A stretch of 64,000 nucleotides of DNA from Paracoccus haematequi (GTDB lineage Bacteria; Pseudomonadota; Alphaproteobacteria; Rhodobacterales; Rhodobacteraceae), in assembly GCF_900631945.1 (NCBI RefSeq), contig NZ_UZWE01000062.1:29474-93473 (forward strand), given 5' to 3'. Shown one piece after another: positions 12,751 to 23,168 of this stretch. The position numbers were made by a program, and so were the translations under genes. Position 1 is the first letter of the stretch, and each line of letters begins with the position of its first letter. Under the pieces are notes generated by a model that was not told the origin of the DNA, did no database searches, and saw only the letters and a list, made by a program, of their open reading frames with translations.

Positions 12751-12957
12751 ATGAAAGCGCAGGATCTGACGTCGAAGACGCCCGACCAGTTGAAGGATCA
12801 ACTGATCGCGCTGAAGAAGGAGGCCTTCAACCTCCGCTTCCAGCAGGCCACCGGCCAGCTTGAAAGCACTGCCCGGATGCGCGCCGTGCGCCGCGACGTG
12901 GCCCGTGTGAAGACCATTCTGAACCAGAAGGCGGCCGAAGCCGCCGCAGCGAACTGA
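12751..12957 (+). CDS. rpmC: 50S ribosomal protein L29
   Basis: The 68-residue, mostly helical L29 sits at the tunnel exit beside L23. It shows the typical pattern [41 protein letters not shown], with an Ala-rich end. rpsQ follows 10 bp later. Confidence 0.95.
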   Translation: MKAQDLTSKTPDQLKDQLIALKKEAFNLRFQQATGQLESTARMRAVRRDVARVKTILNQKAAEAAAAN

Positions 12958-12967
12958 GGAGCGGCCC

Positions 12968-13213
12968 ATGCCCAAACGCATCCTGCAAGGCCGCGTCACC
13001 AGCGACAAGAACGAGCAGACCATCACCGTTCTGGTCGAGCGCCGCTTCAAGCATCCGCTGCTGCACAAGACCGTTCGTTCGTCCAAGAAATATCGGGCGC
13101 ATGACGCATTGAACCAGTTCAAGGTGGGCGACGAGGTTCGCATCGTCGAATGCGCCCCCATCTCGAAGACGAAACGCTGGACTGTCCTGACGGACGACGC
13201 GGTTACCGCGTAA
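12968..13213 (+). CDS. rpsQ: 30S ribosomal protein S17
   Basis: The 81-residue OB-fold protein S17 binds 16S rRNA early in 30S assembly. [29 protein letters not shown] and [15 protein letters not shown] are family signatures. A 78-bp gap with an inverted repeat (about 13246-13276, no T tract) precedes rplN. Confidence 0.96.
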   Translation: MPKRILQGRVTSDKNEQTITVLVERRFKHPLLHKTVRSSKKYRAHDALNQFKVGDEVRIVECAPISKTKRWTVLTDDAVTA

Positions 13214-13291
13214 GTCCATCATCACAGATCAGAAATGATCGAAACCCTGGGGCCGGAATAAGGCCGGTCCCCAAAGGTCGGGAGAAACCAA

Positions 13292-13660
13292 ATGATCCAG
13301 ATGCAGACCAATCTGGATGTTGCTGACAACTCCGGCGCTCGCCGGGTTCAGTGCATCAAGGTCCTGGGTGGTTCGCACCGTCGCTATGCGTCGGTGGGCG
13401 ACATTATCGTCGTGTCCGTCAAGGAAGCCATCCCGCGGGGCCGGGTGAAGAAGGGCGATGTCCGCAAGGCCGTCGTCGTTCGCACCGCCAAGGAAGTGAA
13501 GCGCGAGGATGGCACGTCCATCCGCTTCGACCGCAACGCCGCCGTCATCCTGAACAACCAGGGCGAGCCGGTCGGCACCCGTATCTTCGGGCCGGTCGTC
13601 CGCGAACTGCGCGCGAAGAACTTCATGAAGATCATCTCGCTTGCGCCGGAGGTGCTGTAA
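13292..13660 (+). CDS. rplN: 50S ribosomal protein L14
   Basis: The 122-residue L14 forms an intersubunit bridge. [27 protein letters not shown] is the canonical start and [13 protein letters not shown] the canonical end region. The stop overlaps the rplX start by one base (TAATG). Confidence 0.97.
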   Translation: MIQMQTNLDVADNSGARRVQCIKVLGGSHRRYASVGDIIVVSVKEAIPRGRVKKGDVRKAVVVRTAKEVKREDGTSIRFDRNAAVILNNQGEPVGTRIFGPVVRELRAKNFMKIISLAPEVL

Positions 13661-13965
13661 TGGCTGCCAAGCTGAAAAAGGGCGACAAGGTCGTCGTGCT
13701 GGCCGGCAAGGACAAGGGCAAGCAAGGTGAAATCACCGCCGTGTTCCCGAAAGAGAACAAGGCCGTGGTCGACGGCATCAACATCGCCATCCGCCACCAG
13801 CGTCAGACCCAGACGACCCAGGGCGGCCGCACGCCGAAGGCGATGCCGATCGACCTGTCGAACCTGGCGCTGCTGGACAAGAACGGCAAAGCGACCCGCG
13901 TCGGCTTCCGCGTGGAAGGCGACCAGAAGGTCCGTTTCGCCAAGACCACGGGAGACGTGATCTGA
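13660..13965 (+). CDS. rplX: 50S ribosomal protein L24
   Basis: The 101-residue product is L24, an assembly initiator of the large subunit. The KOW motif is [21 protein letters not shown] at the N-terminus. The start at 13660 overlaps the L14 stop, and its own stop overlaps the rplE start (TGATG). Confidence 0.96.
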   Translation: MAAKLKKGDKVVVLAGKDKGKQGEITAVFPKENKAVVDGINIAIRHQRQTQTTQGGRTPKAMPIDLSNLALLDKNGKATRVGFRVEGDQKVRFAKTTGDVI

Positions 13966-14525
13966 TGCTGGACGCAAGCAAATACACGCCGCGCCTGAAG
14001 TCGGTTTACCGCGACACGATCCGGGCCGCGCTGAAGGAAGAATTCGGCTACAAGAACGACATGCAGATCCCGCGTCTGGACAAGATCGTCCTGAACATGG
14101 GCATCGGCGAGGCCGTCAAGGATACCAAGAAGGTCAAGCAGGGCGCCGAGGAACTGTCGCTGATCGCCGGCCAGAAGGCCGTGATCACCAAGGCGAAGAA
14201 CTCGATCGCCGGTTTCCGCGTCCGCGAGGAAATGCCGCTGGGCGCCAAGGTGACCCTGCGCGGCGACCGGATGTACGAATTCCTGGACCGCCTGATCAAC
14301 ATCGCGCTGCCGCGCGTCCGCGACTTCCGCGGCGTGAAGGGCACCTCGTTCGACGGCCGCGGCAACTATGCCATGGGCCTGAAGGAGCACATCGTGTTCC
14401 CGGAAATCAACTTCGACAAGGTCGACGAAGTTCTGGGGATGGACATCATCATCTGCACCACGGCGCCGACCGACGCCGAAGCGAAAGCGCTGTTGAAGCA
14501 TTTCAACATGCCCTTCAACAGCTGA
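13965..14525 (+). CDS. rplE: 50S ribosomal protein L5
   Basis: The 186-residue L5 binds 5S rRNA and contacts the P-site tRNA. Identifying segments are [28 protein letters not shown] and RDFRGV. It follows rplX with a one-base overlap and is 17 bp from rpsN. Confidence 0.97.
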   Translation: MLDASKYTPRLKSVYRDTIRAALKEEFGYKNDMQIPRLDKIVLNMGIGEAVKDTKKVKQGAEELSLIAGQKAVITKAKNSIAGFRVREEMPLGAKVTLRGDRMYEFLDRLINIALPRVRDFRGVKGTSFDGRGNYAMGLKEHIVFPEINFDKVDEVLGMDIIICTTAPTDAEAKALLKHFNMPFNS

Positions 14526-14542
14526 TCGCGGAGGTAAGAGAT

Positions 14543-14848
14543 ATGGCAAAGAAATCCATGGTCGAGCGCGAGAAGAAGCGCGAGCGTCTGGTCGCGAAGT
14601 TCGCCGCCAAGCGCGCCTCTCTGAAAGAGGTCATCAACGATCAGTCCCGTCCGATGGAAGAGCGGTTCAAGGCTTCGCTGAAGCTGGCCGAGCTGCCGCG
14701 CAATTCGTCGGAAACGCGTCTGCACAACCGGTGCCAACTGACCGGCCGTCCGCACGCGTATTACCGCAAACTGAAACTGTCGCGGATCATGCTGCGCGAG
14801 CTCGGCTCGAACGGTCAGATCCCCGGCCTTGTCAAATCCAGCTGGTAA
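14543..14848 (+). CDS. rpsN: 30S ribosomal protein S14 (long, zinc-free form)
   Basis: The 101-residue S14 is the long C-minus form: the zinc-ribbon cysteines of the short form are absent and only one Cys ([18 protein letters not shown]) is seen. The conserved [22 protein letters not shown] end is present. Confidence 0.96.
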   Translation: MAKKSMVEREKKRERLVAKFAAKRASLKEVINDQSRPMEERFKASLKLAELPRNSSETRLHNRCQLTGRPHAYYRKLKLSRIMLRELGSNGQIPGLVKSSW

Positions 14849-14857
14849 GGGGGCACA

Positions 14858-15256
14858 ATGTCGATGAACGATCCTCTCGGCGATATGCTGACCCGCATCC
14901 GCAATGCGCAGATGCGCGGCAAATCGACCGTGCGCACCCCGGCCTCCAAGCTGCGCGCTTGGGTTCTGGACGTGCTGAAAGCCGAAGGCTACATCCGCGG
15001 CTATGAAGAAGTCACCACCGATGCCGGTCACAAGGAACTGGAAATCGGTCTGAAGTACCACGACGGCACCCCGGTCATCCGGGAACTGTCGCGCGTTTCG
15101 AAACCGGGCCGCCGCGTTTATGCGGGCGCTCGGGAAATCCCGCAGGTCCGTCAGGGTCTGGGCGTGTCCATCGTCTCGACCCCCAAGGGCGTCATGTCGG
15201 ATGCAGCGGCTCGCAATGCCAATGTCGGCGGCGAAGTCCTCTGCACCGTGTTCTAA
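14858..15256 (+). CDS. rpsH: 30S ribosomal protein S8
   Basis: The 132-residue S8 binds the central domain of 16S rRNA and in enterobacteria is the spc-operon repressor. [14 protein letters not shown] and the end [31 protein letters not shown] identify it. rplF follows 10 bp later with AAGGAGGG in the gap. Confidence 0.97.
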   Translation: MSMNDPLGDMLTRIRNAQMRGKSTVRTPASKLRAWVLDVLKAEGYIRGYEEVTTDAGHKELEIGLKYHDGTPVIRELSRVSKPGRRVYAGAREIPQVRQGLGVSIVSTPKGVMSDAAARNANVGGEVLCTVF

Positions 15257-15266
15257 GGAGGGCAGA

Positions 15267-15800
15267 ATGTCTCGGATTGGTAAGAAGCCGGTCGTGCTGC
15301 CCAAGGGCGTGACGGCCGAGATCAAGGGTCAGACGATCGAGGTGAAGGGTCCGAAAGGCACCCGCAGCTTCACGGCGACCGACGATGTGGATCTGGTGCT
15401 GGACGACGGCGCGGTCGCGGTCAAACCGCGCGGCACCTCGAAACGCGCCCGCCAGCAGTGGGGCCTGACCCGCTCGATGGTGGAAAACCTGACGGTCGGC
15501 GTGTCGGAAGGCTTCAAGAAAGAGCTTGAAATCCAGGGCGTCGGCTATCGTGCGACGATGCAGGGCAAGACCCTGAAGCTGGCCCTGGGCTATTCGCATG
15601 ACGTGAACTTCGAAACGCCGGACGGCGTGACGATCACGGCGCCGAAGCAGACCGAAATCGTTGTGGAAGGCATCGACCAGCAGCTTGTTGGTCAGGTGGC
15701 CGCGAACATCCGCGAGTGGCGCCGCCCCGAGCCCTACAAGGGCAAGGGCATTCGCTACAAGGGCGAGTTCGTCTTCCGCAAGGAAGGCAAGAAGAAGTAA
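15267..15800 (+). CDS. rplF: 50S ribosomal protein L6
   Basis: The 177-residue L6 lies near the factor-binding site. It starts [15 protein letters not shown] and ends with the diagnostic [30 protein letters not shown] tail. The open frame runs upstream into rpsH, but the Shine-Dalgarno and family start fix the ATG at 15267. Confidence 0.97.
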   Translation: MSRIGKKPVVLPKGVTAEIKGQTIEVKGPKGTRSFTATDDVDLVLDDGAVAVKPRGTSKRARQQWGLTRSMVENLTVGVSEGFKKELEIQGVGYRATMQGKTLKLALGYSHDVNFETPDGVTITAPKQTEIVVEGIDQQLVGQVAANIREWRRPEPYKGKGIRYKGEFVFRKEGKKK

Positions 15801-15812
15801 GGGGCGCATGAA

Positions 15813-16172
15813 ATGGCACTGAAAAAGCAAGAGCTGTTCGCAAAGCGCCGCCTGCGCGTTCGCAACAAGCTGCGGGCGATGTCGAACGGCCGTCCGCGTC
15901 TGTCGGTCCACCGCTCGTCGAAGAACATCTCGGTCCAGGTCATCGACGACCTGAACGGCGTGACCCTGGCTTCGGCCAGCACGCTGGAGAAGGACTTCGG
16001 CCTGGTCGGCAAGAACAACGTCGAGGCCGCGGCCAAGATCGGCACCGCGATCGCCGAGCGGGCGAAAGCCGCCGGGATCGAGGAGGTCGTCTTCGACCGT
16101 GGCGGCTTCATCTTCCACGGCAAGGTGAAGGCTCTGGCCGACGCCGCCCGTGAAGGTGGTCTGAAGTTCTGA
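15813..16172 (+). CDS. rplR: 50S ribosomal protein L18
   Basis: The 119-residue L18 binds 5S rRNA together with L5 and L25. Basic N-terminus ([25 protein letters not shown]) and the end [24 protein letters not shown] are typical. A 124-bp gap with a GGGCGGCG/CGCCGCCC hairpin (about 16179-16210) separates it from rpsE. Confidence 0.97.
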   Translation: MALKKQELFAKRRLRVRNKLRAMSNGRPRLSVHRSSKNISVQVIDDLNGVTLASASTLEKDFGLVGKNNVEAAAKIGTAIAERAKAAGIEEVVFDRGGFIFHGKVKALADAAREGGLKF

Positions 16173-16296
16173 TCCTGCGGGCGGCGCCTTCCTACAAGGG
16201 CGCGCCGCCCCGATGATCCGGGGGCCATCATCCTGTGGCCCACCAGGATTGACATCAACCGGCGCGGATCGCGCGCCAGAATGCAAGGAATGCCAT

Positions 16297-16875
16297 ATGG
16301 CAGAACGTGACAACCGCCGGGGCCGCCGCGAAGAGCGCGAGGAAAACCCGGAATTCCAGGATCGTTTGGTCGCGATCAACCGCGTCTCGAAGACCGTCAA
16401 GGGCGGCAAGCGCTTCGGCTTCGCGGCGTTGGTGGTCGTCGGCGATCAGCGCGGCCGAGTCGGCTTCGGCAAGGGCAAGGCCAAGGAAGTGCCGGAAGCC
16501 ATCCGCAAGGCGACCGAGCAGGCGAAACGCAGCCTGGTCCGCGTGCCGCTGCGCGACGGCCGCACGCTGCACCATGACATCGAAGGCCGCCACGGCGCGG
16601 GCAAGGTGATCATGCGCACCGCCGTTCCGGGCACCGGGATCATCGCCGGCGGTCCGATGCGCGCCGTGTTCGAGATGCTGGGCGTTCAGGATGTCGTTGC
16701 GAAATCGCAAGGGTCGCAGAACCCCTACAACATGATCCGCGCGACGCTGGACGGCCTGAAGAAGGAAGCCAGCCCCCGTTCGGTCGCGCAGCGTCGCGGC
16801 AAGAAGGTGGCCGACATCCTGCCGCAGGACAACAAGCCTGCTGCCGAAGCCGCCGCCGAAACCGTCGAAGCGTAA
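16297..16875 (+). CDS. rpsE: 30S ribosomal protein S5
   Basis: The 192-residue S5 helps maintain decoding accuracy and mRNA unwinding. Conserved parts are [21 protein letters not shown] and [18 protein letters not shown]; the C-terminus is extended and Ala-rich (EAAAETVEA). The ATG at 16297 agrees with family length; the upstream open frame does not look coding. Confidence 0.97.
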   Translation: MAERDNRRGRREEREENPEFQDRLVAINRVSKTVKGGKRFGFAALVVVGDQRGRVGFGKGKAKEVPEAIRKATEQAKRSLVRVPLRDGRTLHHDIEGRHGAGKVIMRTAVPGTGIIAGGPMRAVFEMLGVQDVVAKSQGSQNPYNMIRATLDGLKKEASPRSVAQRRGKKVADILPQDNKPAAEAAAETVEA

Positions 16876-16887
16876 GGAGACAGGCGT

Positions 16888-17073
16888 ATGGCAACCATCG
16901 TCGTCAAGCAGATCGGCAGCCCGATCCGCCGCCCCGCCATCCAGCGCGAGACGCTGAAGGGCCTGGGCCTGAACAAGATGAATCGCACCCGCGAGCTGGA
17001 GGATACCCCCTCGATCCGCGGCATGGTCGCCAAGATCCCGCATCTGGTGACGATCATCGAAGAAAAAGCGTAA
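16888..17073 (+). CDS. rpmD: 50S ribosomal protein L30
   Basis: The 61-residue L30 contains the family pattern [49 protein letters not shown]. It ends the spc-type block here, because a perfect terminator follows and rplO, usually next, is 2.5 kb downstream. Confidence 0.95.
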   Translation: MATIVVKQIGSPIRRPAIQRETLKGLGLNKMNRTRELEDTPSIRGMVAKIPHLVTIIEEKA

Positions 17074-17093
17074 TCCGCAAGGACCGCGAACAG

Positions 17094-17124
17094 AAACGCC
17101 CCGGAGAAATCCGGGGCGTTTTCG
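17094..17124 (+). terminator. Strong terminator after rpmD
   Basis: The 12-bp stem AAACGCCCCGGA / TCCGGGGCGTTT closes on a GAAA tetraloop and runs into TTCGTTT. It is the clearest intrinsic terminator in the ribosomal cluster. Confidence 0.92.
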
Positions 17125-17140
17125 TTTGTCGGCAATCCGG

Positions 17141-17824
17141 TCAGGCGCGGCGCGACCGGCGGCGCAACGCGCCAAGCGCGGCGGCACCCCCTGCCAGCAG
17201 CAGGCCCGAGGCAGGCAGCGGAACCGGCGCCGGGTTCACATCGCCCGTGACCGTGACGCTGTATCCGGTGGCGCCTCCGTGGTCTTCGCGCAGGATTTGC
17301 AGATGGTGCAGGCCGCTGCCCAGATTGCCCAACGACAGGGTGAATTCACCTGCCGAAACCCCGCCCGCATTGAGATGCCCGCCCAGGAACGTGCCGTTCA
17401 GCCAGACGAACAGACCGTTATCGACCCCGAAGGACGCCAGCACATTGCTCAGCCCTCCGCTGCCGCCATCCAGCTCATAGATGATTGCCGTCTCGGTATT
17501 GATCGCCCAAATCGCGGGAATGGGGACTGGCCCCGCGGACCAGGTGCCGCCCGGAGTCGCGGGGGTCGTCAGCCATGCCCCCAGGGCGGCCGCGGCCGGC
17601 GTCAGGTCGGGCGGGCTGCCCGTCGGAATGGCCAGCGAGGGATCGCCCTGAGTGACATTGGGGCCAGGGAACATCCAGCTGCCGCCGAAAGGATTGCTGC
17701 CGTCAAGCGCCGTGCCGATGCCATTGTTGTAATACCCGGCCGTGCTTCCGTCGATCAGCGTGGCGGCCTGGCCCGCCGTGGCAAACGCGGCGCTTGCAAG
17801 CGCCGCAAGGACGTAATGCTTCAT
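17141..17824 (-). CDS. VPLPA-CTERM sorting-domain secreted protein
   Basis: The 227-residue product has an N-terminal signal peptide (MKHYVLAALASAAFATAGQAA) and ends with PVPLPASGLLLAGGAAALGALRRRSR. That is a VPLPA motif, a hydrophobic helix and an Arg-rich tail: the VPLPA-CTERM sorting signal expected to be processed by an exosortase-type system. The body is Gly/Ala/Pro-rich with no domain I recognise. GGAGGAG sits five bases before the ATG at 17824. It is probably exported and surface- or matrix-associated. No exosortase gene is in the window. Confidence 0.8.
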   Translation of the reverse strand: MKHYVLAALASAAFATAGQAATLIDGSTAGYYNNGIGTALDGSNPFGGSWMFPGPNVTQGDPSLAIPTGSPPDLTPAAAALGAWLTTPATPGGTWSAGPVPIPAIWAINTETAIIYELDGGSGGLSNVLASFGVDNGLFVWLNGTFLGGHLNAGGVSAGEFTLSLGNLGSGLHHLQILREDHGGATGYSVTVTGDVNPAPVPLPASGLLLAGGAAALGALRRRSRRA

Positions 17825-18027
17825 GAACTCCTCCGCGAACTTGTGACGCGGCAAGAATAGCACGCCGGTGATCAATTCTTGCCGGAATTGGCCTGTCTTT
17901 TTGGACAGGCCATCGGCGACGGGGTGTTGCCGCGGAAGCACGCAGCGGCGCGGCGTGTATGCGGCGGATCGCCACAACAGATGGTTGTATCTAGACTGGA
18001 CCCCGTGTCCCGAGTCAGGAGCGTTCC

Positions 18028-18756
18028 ATGTCCCTTGGCAAGCATCTGGTGCCCGCCCTGTTTGCTTGCGCCTTTCCGGGGGCGATGACCGGACCGGCCC
18101 AGGCGGGGCCCTGGCCGCGCGAACCGGGGCAGGCCTTCATCGCGCTGACCGGCGAACGGGACCGGGAGGGCAACTCCTTTACCGGGTTCTATGCCGAATA
18201 CGGGCTGGCACGACGCCGCACCCTGGGTCTGGAGATCAGCCATACCGATGTCGGCGAAACCACTGCGATGGCCTGGTACCAGAAATCCCTGGACGGCGGG
18301 CAGGGGCCGAACAGGCTGTCCTATGCGTTGGGTTTCGGCGCCATCCGCCGGGACGGCCAGTTGCTGCCGCTGAGCCAGGCCGCGCTAATGTGGGGGCGCG
18401 GCTTTTCGGGCCTGTGGGACGGCGGCTGGCTGACCGCCGAGGCCCGCGTCAAGGTGGCGGGCAAGACCGAGGAGGTCAGGGTCCGACAGGGCATGACCCA
18501 GGTCGAATACGCCTATCTGACGCCCGAGATCGTGACCAAACTGGATCTGACGGTCGGCATTCGCCCGTCGCCAGCCTGGGCCGTGGTGAATCAGTTGCGG
18601 CTTGAGGCGCGCAAGGACAGCGACTTCTCGGCCAGGCTGGCCAGTTCGGCGGTCTACGACCTGGCGGGACCGGCGCGGCTGGAGATCGGGATCGTCGTGC
18701 CGCTGGCCGGTCCCAGCGAACCGGCCCTCAAGATCGGCACCTGGCTGGAGTTCTAG
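18028..18756 (+). CDS. Predicted outer-membrane beta-barrel-like protein
   Basis: I do not recognise a named family. The 242-residue product has a cleavable-looking signal peptide ending PAQA (residue ~26). It is then built of alternating polar/hydrophobic strands and ends in WLEF, a terminal phenylalanine of the kind recognised by the BAM outer-membrane assembly machinery. This suggests a small outer-membrane barrel, which is an inference from sequence pattern only. It faces the following gene tail-to-tail, with only one base between the stops. Confidence 0.55.
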   Translation: MSLGKHLVPALFACAFPGAMTGPAQAGPWPREPGQAFIALTGERDREGNSFTGFYAEYGLARRRTLGLEISHTDVGETTAMAWYQKSLDGGQGPNRLSYALGFGAIRRDGQLLPLSQAALMWGRGFSGLWDGGWLTAEARVKVAGKTEEVRVRQGMTQVEYAYLTPEIVTKLDLTVGIRPSPAWAVVNQLRLEARKDSDFSARLASSAVYDLAGPARLEIGIVVPLAGPSEPALKIGTWLEF

Positions 18757-18757
18757 C

Positions 18758-19366
18758 CTATTCCCGGCAGGCGTAGACCGCGCCGCCGACGGCCACCACC
18801 GACACCGCCGCCCCCGCCACGATCGCCGGAGAGGAGGCCATGGCCGCCGCCGCCCCGCCGATCGAGGACAGCACGCCCGAGATATAGCCCTGCGATCCGC
18901 TGAGGATCACCGCCCCCGATCCGTCGGGCAGGGCGCGGGCGCCGTTGATGGCCCCGCGCGCGGCCGCCCGGGTGATGGCGACGGCGGCGTTCTTGGTCTG
19001 GTTGACCCGCTGGCAGACCGTCTTGGCGGGCGTTTCGCAGCGGCCATAGGCATCGCGGCGGCCCAGGTCGTAACCGATGATCGAATCGCTGGCCTTGTCG
19101 TGGCGCAGGCAGAAGGGGCCGCGTTCATCGTCCGTCAGGTCCGGCGTCAGGCTGCGCAGCACCACATAGCTGGGACAGGTGTCGCGGCCCCATGACGTAA
19201 AGAGGATCTCGCGGCGGCTGAAATGATCGCGCAGGCCCGGCTCGTCCCGGTCATAGGCCAGGGGCACGTCGCGGGCATTGATGCGCGCGGTGCAGAAGGC
19301 CGGTTCCGCCTGGGCGGCAAGCGGAGCCGACAGCAGCGCGGCAAGGAAAAGGGTAGGGCGGATCAT
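18758..19366 (-). CDS. Hypothetical exported protein with glycine-zipper-like C-terminus
   Basis: The 202-residue product has a signal peptide ([20 protein letters not shown]) and at least five cysteines in the mature part (FCTAR, DTCPSY, PFCLRH, GRCET, TVCQR), probably oxidised in the periplasm. A hydrophobic Gly/Ala-rich C-terminal stretch ([29 protein letters not shown]) could insert in a membrane. I do not recognise the family. The start at 19366 is chosen because it begins the signal peptide. Confidence 0.55.
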   Translation of the reverse strand: MIRPTLFLAALLSAPLAAQAEPAFCTARINARDVPLAYDRDEPGLRDHFSRREILFTSWGRDTCPSYVVLRSLTPDLTDDERGPFCLRHDKASDSIIGYDLGRRDAYGRCETPAKTVCQRVNQTKNAAVAITRAAARGAINGARALPDGSGAVILSGSQGYISGVLSSIGGAAAAMASSPAIVAGAAVSVVAVGGAVYACRE

Positions 19367-19434
19367 AGTTTCCTGATAAGCCCCGCATCGGCAAGGGCAA
19401 CTCACATCCGCTTGTGGACGGCGCATGGCGGGAC

Positions 19435-19463
19435 TTGCCGCAGCCCGACGTTCCGTCTATACG
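19435..19463 (+). promoter_or_regulatory. Sigma-70-type promoter upstream of rplO
   Basis: TTGCCG (19435-19440), 17 bases, TATACG (19458-19463), then CCCGCG. The -10 and discriminator closely match the str promoter (TATACGCCC in both). It supplies rplO-secY with a promoter after the cluster is interrupted. Confidence 0.65.
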
Positions 19464-19558
19464 CCCGCGGGTGCCGATGGGCACCGATTCACGAAACACG
19501 ACATGCCGTGTCCGCCCCATCATCGCTTCGGGGGTGCGTCCGGCTTAGGAGAAGCGAC

Positions 19559-20038
19559 ATGAAACTGCATGAAATCCGCGACAACGAGGGCGCCAACCGC
19601 AAGAAGAAACGCGTGGCGCGCGGTCCCGGCTCGGGCAAGGGCAAGACCGCCGGCCGGGGTATCAAGGGTCAGACCTCGCGTTCGGGCGTTGCGCTGAACG
19701 GTTACGAAGGCGGCCAGATGCCGCTGTACCGCCGCCTGCCCAAGCGTGGCTTCACCAAGCCGAATGCGAAATCCTTCGCGGTGGTGAACCTGGGCCAGAT
19801 CCAGTCCTTCATCGACGCGGGCAAGATCGACGCCAAGGCCGACCTGACCGAGGATGCCCTGGTCGCCTCGGGCCTGGTGCGCCGCAAGCTGGACGGCATC
19901 CGCCTGCTGGCCAAGGGCGAAGTCACCTCGGCCCTGACCATCAGCGTCACCGGAGCGTCGAAAGCGGCGGTCGAGGCGGTCGAGAAGGCGGGCGGCAAGG
20001 TGTCGCTGCCGGTCGCGACCGAAGCGGCGGCGGAATAA
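19559..20038 (+). CDS. rplO: 50S ribosomal protein L15
   Basis: The 159-residue L15 is a late-assembly protein. [38 protein letters not shown] is the canonical basic start, and [20 protein letters not shown] follows. TTAGGAGAAGCGAC gives the Shine-Dalgarno for the ATG at 19559. It is normally joined to rpmD; here it begins a separate unit with secY. Confidence 0.97.
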   Translation: MKLHEIRDNEGANRKKKRVARGPGSGKGKTAGRGIKGQTSRSGVALNGYEGGQMPLYRRLPKRGFTKPNAKSFAVVNLGQIQSFIDAGKIDAKADLTEDALVASGLVRRKLDGIRLLAKGEVTSALTISVTGASKAAVEAVEKAGGKVSLPVATEAAAE

Positions 20039-20088
20039 GCTGTTGATCGGGGCCTTCCCGCCCCATAGATAGCGAACAGGTTTTCCTG

Positions 20089-20122
20089 GCGCCGCCGGTC
20101 CCCGGAAACGGGTCGGCGGCGC
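20089..20122 (+). other. Strong hairpin just upstream of secY
   Basis: Outer arms GCGCCGCC/GGCGGCGC enclose an inner CCCG-GAAA-CGGG stem-loop. There is no T run, so it is unlikely to be a terminator. It ends 25 bases before the secY ATG and could influence translation or processing. Confidence 0.6.
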
Positions 20123-20147
20123 TGTCATGACACGGGACGTAAAACAC

Positions 20148-21518
20148 ATGGCGTCAGCCGCAGAACAGATGGCCGCGAACCTTTCATGGAGCGCATTCGG
20201 CAAGGCCACGGAACTTCGCCAGCGTATCTGGTTCACGATCGGGCTGCTGATCATCTATCGGCTGGGCACCTATATCCCGGTGCCGGGCATCGACGGCGCC
20301 GCGCTGCGCAACTTCATGGACCAGGCACAGGCGGGCATCGGCGGCATCCTGTCGATGTTCACCGGCGGCGCCCTGGGCCGGATGGGCGTCTTCGCTCTGG
20401 GCATCATGCCCTATATCTCGGCCTCGATCATCGTGCAGCTCTTGACCTCGATGGTGCCTTCGCTGGAACAGCTGAAGAAGGAAGGCGAACAGGGGCGCAA
20501 GAAGATCAACCAGTACACGCGCTATGGCACCGTGGCCCTGGCGCTGTTCCAGGCCTATGGCCTGGCCAAGTCGCTGGAGGCGGGCGGGCTGGCCCATGAT
20601 CCGGGCCTGTTCTTCCAGGCGTCTGTGGTCATCACCCTGGTCGGCGGCACCATGTTCCTGATGTGGCTGGGCGAACAGATCACCGCGCGCGGCATCGGCA
20701 ACGGCATCAGCCTGATCATCTTCGTGGGCATCGTGGCCGAAATCCCGGCGGCGCTGGCGAACTTCTTCGCGCAGGGCCGGTCGGGCGCGATCTCGACCCC
20801 GGTGATCCTGGGCGTGATCCTGATGGTCGTCGCCGTGATCGCCTTTGTGGTCTTCATGGAGCGCGCGCTGCGCAAGATCCGCATCCAGTATCCCCGGCGC
20901 CAGGTCGGCATGAAGATCTATGACGGCCAGTCGTCGCATCTGCCGATCAAGGTCAACCCGGCGGGCGTGATTCCGGCGATCTTCGCAAGCTCGCTGCTGC
21001 TGCTGCCTGTGACGATCTCCACCTTCTCGGGCAACCAGACGGGGCCGATCATGTCGACGATCTTGGCCTATTTCGGGCCGGGCCAGCCGCTGTATCTGAT
21101 CTTCTTCGCGGCGATGATCGTCTTCTTCGCCTTCTTCTATACCCACAACGTCAGCTTCAAGTCCGACGACGTGGCCGACAACCTCAAGAACCAGGGCGGC
21201 TTCATTCCGGGCATCCGGCCCGGCAAGCGGACCGAGGAATACCTGGACTATGTCGTCAACCGCGTGCTGGTGATCGGCGCGGCCTATCTGGCGGCCGTCT
21301 GCCTGCTGCCGGAAATCATCCGCCACCAGTGGTCGGTGCCCTTCTACTTCGGCGGCACCTCGGTCCTGATCGTGGTGTCGGTGACGATGGACACGATCAA
21401 CCAGGTGCAAAGCCATCTTCTGGCCCACCAGTACGAAGGGTTGATTGAGAAATCCCAGTTGCGTGGTAAACGCAAAGAGGGAAGCGCAAAGCCGCGTCGC
21501 GCACCGTCGCGCCGCTAA
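20148..21518 (+). CDS. secY: Protein translocase subunit SecY
   Basis: SecY forms the protein-conducting channel of the inner membrane with SecE and SecG. The 456-residue product has ten hydrophobic segments, starting after [24 protein letters not shown]. The plug/lateral-gate regions and the cytosolic loop [26 protein letters not shown] are conserved. The ATG at 20148 ([14 protein letters not shown]) matches relatives; an in-frame ATG at 20127 would add seven residues. It follows rplO, as usual, and precedes adk. Confidence 0.96.
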   Translation: MASAAEQMAANLSWSAFGKATELRQRIWFTIGLLIIYRLGTYIPVPGIDGAALRNFMDQAQAGIGGILSMFTGGALGRMGVFALGIMPYISASIIVQLLTSMVPSLEQLKKEGEQGRKKINQYTRYGTVALALFQAYGLAKSLEAGGLAHDPGLFFQASVVITLVGGTMFLMWLGEQITARGIGNGISLIIFVGIVAEIPAALANFFAQGRSGAISTPVILGVILMVVAVIAFVVFMERALRKIRIQYPRRQVGMKIYDGQSSHLPIKVNPAGVIPAIFASSLLLLPVTISTFSGNQTGPIMSTILAYFGPGQPLYLIFFAAMIVFFAFFYTHNVSFKSDDVADNLKNQGGFIPGIRPGKRTEEYLDYVVNRVLVIGAAYLAAVCLLPEIIRHQWSVPFYFGGTSVLIVVSVTMDTINQVQSHLLAHQYEGLIEKSQLRGKRKEGSAKPRRAPSRR

Positions 21519-21553
21519 CGGCCCGACGGGCCGACGAGGGGGACAGACCAAAG

Positions 21554-22225
21554 ATGACGATCAATATCATTCTGCTGGGGCCTCCCGGCGCCGGCAAGGG
21601 AACCCAGGCCCGCAAGCTGGTCGAGGAACGCGGGCTGGTCCAGTTGTCCACCGGCGACATGCTGCGCGCCGCCCGGTCCTCGGGGACCGAGATGGGCAAG
21701 CGCGTGGCCGAGGTCATGGACCGGGGCGAACTGGTGACGGACGAGATCGTCATCGGCCTGATCCGCGAAAAGCTGTCCGAAGGCGGCAACGGCTTCATCT
21801 TCGACGGATTTCCGCGCACATTGGCCCAGGCGGATGCCCTGGGGCAGCTTCTGGACGAAACCGGCATGGTGCTGGACGCCGTGATCGAAATGCAGGTGGA
21901 TGACGAAGCCCTGGTCCGCCGCATTACCGGCCGCTACACCTGCGGCAATTGCGGCGAGGTCTATCACGACGAGACCAAGCCCACCGCCAAGCATGGCGTC
22001 TGCGATGTCTGCGGCTCGACCGACCTGCGCCGCCGCGCCGACGACAACGAGGACAGCCTCAAGACCCGGCTGCTGGAATATTACAAGAAGACCTCGCCCC
22101 TGATCGGCTATTACTACGCCAAGGGGAAGCTGGCCCCGGTCGACGGGCTGGCCGAAATGGACGAGGTTGCGCGCCAGATCGGCCGTGTGCTGCCTGTGTC
22201 AAGCGAAATCGCGACCGGCACTTGA
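21554..22225 (+). CDS. adk: Adenylate kinase, zinc-LID type
   Basis: Adenylate kinase interconverts ATP + AMP and 2 ADP. The P-loop GPPGAGKGT is at residues 9-17, and [11 protein letters not shown] marks the AMP site. The LID carries a tetracysteine zinc site at C130, C133, C150 and C153, the form common in Gram-positives and found in some proteobacteria. At 223 residues it is a long-type enzyme. It lies between secY and rpsM as in many bacteria. Confidence 0.96.
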   Translation: MTINIILLGPPGAGKGTQARKLVEERGLVQLSTGDMLRAARSSGTEMGKRVAEVMDRGELVTDEIVIGLIREKLSEGGNGFIFDGFPRTLAQADALGQLLDETGMVLDAVIEMQVDDEALVRRITGRYTCGNCGEVYHDETKPTAKHGVCDVCGSTDLRRRADDNEDSLKTRLLEYYKKTSPLIGYYYAKGKLAPVDGLAEMDEVARQIGRVLPVSSEIATGT

Positions 22226-22297
22226 CGCCATGAGCCGCGGCCTTTAAGTCACGGCATCTCGCAAGAGAATCACCCGTCGAAGGGGTGGCCCATCAGC

Positions 22298-22322
22298 GGC
22301 CCGAAGGCACGGCTTTCGGGCC
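22298..22322 (+). other. Hairpin in the adk-rpsM leader
   Basis: GGCCCGAA and TTCGGGCC form an eight-base stem with a nine-base loop, 58 bases before rpsM. A second small repeat (CACCC/GGGTG) lies at 22271-22287. No clear T tract follows; either a weak terminator or a leader structure is possible. Confidence 0.45.
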
Positions 22323-22379
22323 TTACGTTGTGAAAAAAGGTTCCGGCGCTACGGAACCGCAACCGATAAAGGAAAACGC

Positions 22380-22748
22380 GTGGCTCGTATTGCTGGCGTC
22401 AACATTCCGACCGGGAAACGCGTCCCGATCGCCCTGACCTATATCCACGGCATCGGCCCGATGTATGCCGAACAGATCTGCGAGGCCGTCGGCATCGACC
22501 GCGCCCGCCGCGTGAACGATCTGTCGGATGCCGAAGTGCTGCAAATCCGCGAATATATCGACGCGAACCTGACGGTCGAGGGCGATCTGCGCCGCGAACG
22601 GCAGATGAACATCAAGCGCATGATGGACCTGGGTTCCTATCGCGGCCTGCGTCACCGCCGCGGCCTGCCGGTGCGCGGCCAGCGCACCCACACCAATGCC
22701 CGTACCCGCAAAGGCCCGGCAAAACCCATCGCTGGCAAGAAGAAATAA
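22380..22748 (+). CDS. rpsM: 30S ribosomal protein S13 (GTG start)
   Basis: The 122-residue S13 bridges the subunits and contacts the P-site t[29 protein letters not shown] is canonical; the initiation codon is GTG, preceded by AAAGGAAAAC. The [17 protein letters not shown] end is typical. rpsK follows after 12 bp. Confidence 0.97.
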   Translation: MARIAGVNIPTGKRVPIALTYIHGIGPMYAEQICEAVGIDRARRVNDLSDAEVLQIREYIDANLTVEGDLRRERQMNIKRMMDLGSYRGLRHRRGLPVRGQRTHTNARTRKGPAKPIAGKKK

Positions 22749-22760
22749 GGGGTAACGGAC

Positions 22761-23150
22761 ATGGCACGCGACAAGACCCGCATGAAGCGCAAGGAACGCA
22801 AGAACATCGCCACCGGCGTTGCGCATGTGAATTCCAGCTTCAACAACACCAAGATCCTGATTTCCGACGTGCAGGGCAATGCGATCTCGTGGTCGTCCGC
22901 CGGCACCATGGGCTTCAAGGGCTCGCGCAAATCGACCCCCTATGCCGCGCAGATGGCCGCCGAAGACGCGGGCCGCAAGGCGCAGGAACACGGCGTCCGC
23001 ACCCTGGAAGTCGAAGTGCAAGGCCCCGGTTCGGGCCGCGAATCGGCTTTGCGCGCCTTGGCCTCGGTCGGCTTCAACATCACCGCGATCCGCGACGTGA
23101 CCCCGATCGCGCATAACGGCTGCCGCCCGCCGAAGCGCCGCCGCGTCTGA
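22761..23150 (+). CDS. rpsK: 30S ribosomal protein S11
   Basis: The 129-residue S11 forms part of the platform near the mRNA exit. [18 protein letters not shown] and the conserved end [18 protein letters not shown] identify it. A strong terminator-like hairpin separates it from rpoA. Confidence 0.97.
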   Translation: MARDKTRMKRKERKNIATGVAHVNSSFNNTKILISDVQGNAISWSSAGTMGFKGSRKSTPYAAQMAAEDAGRKAQEHGVRTLEVEVQGPGSGRESALRALASVGFNITAIRDVTPIAHNGCRPPKRRRV

Positions 23151-23168
23151 TTTTCAGGTAGCGATTCC

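Noticed and set aside
12639..12863. 74-codon open frame between rplP and rpmC
   Set aside because: It overlaps rpmC in another frame, has no homology I recognise, and begins within the promoter-like region.
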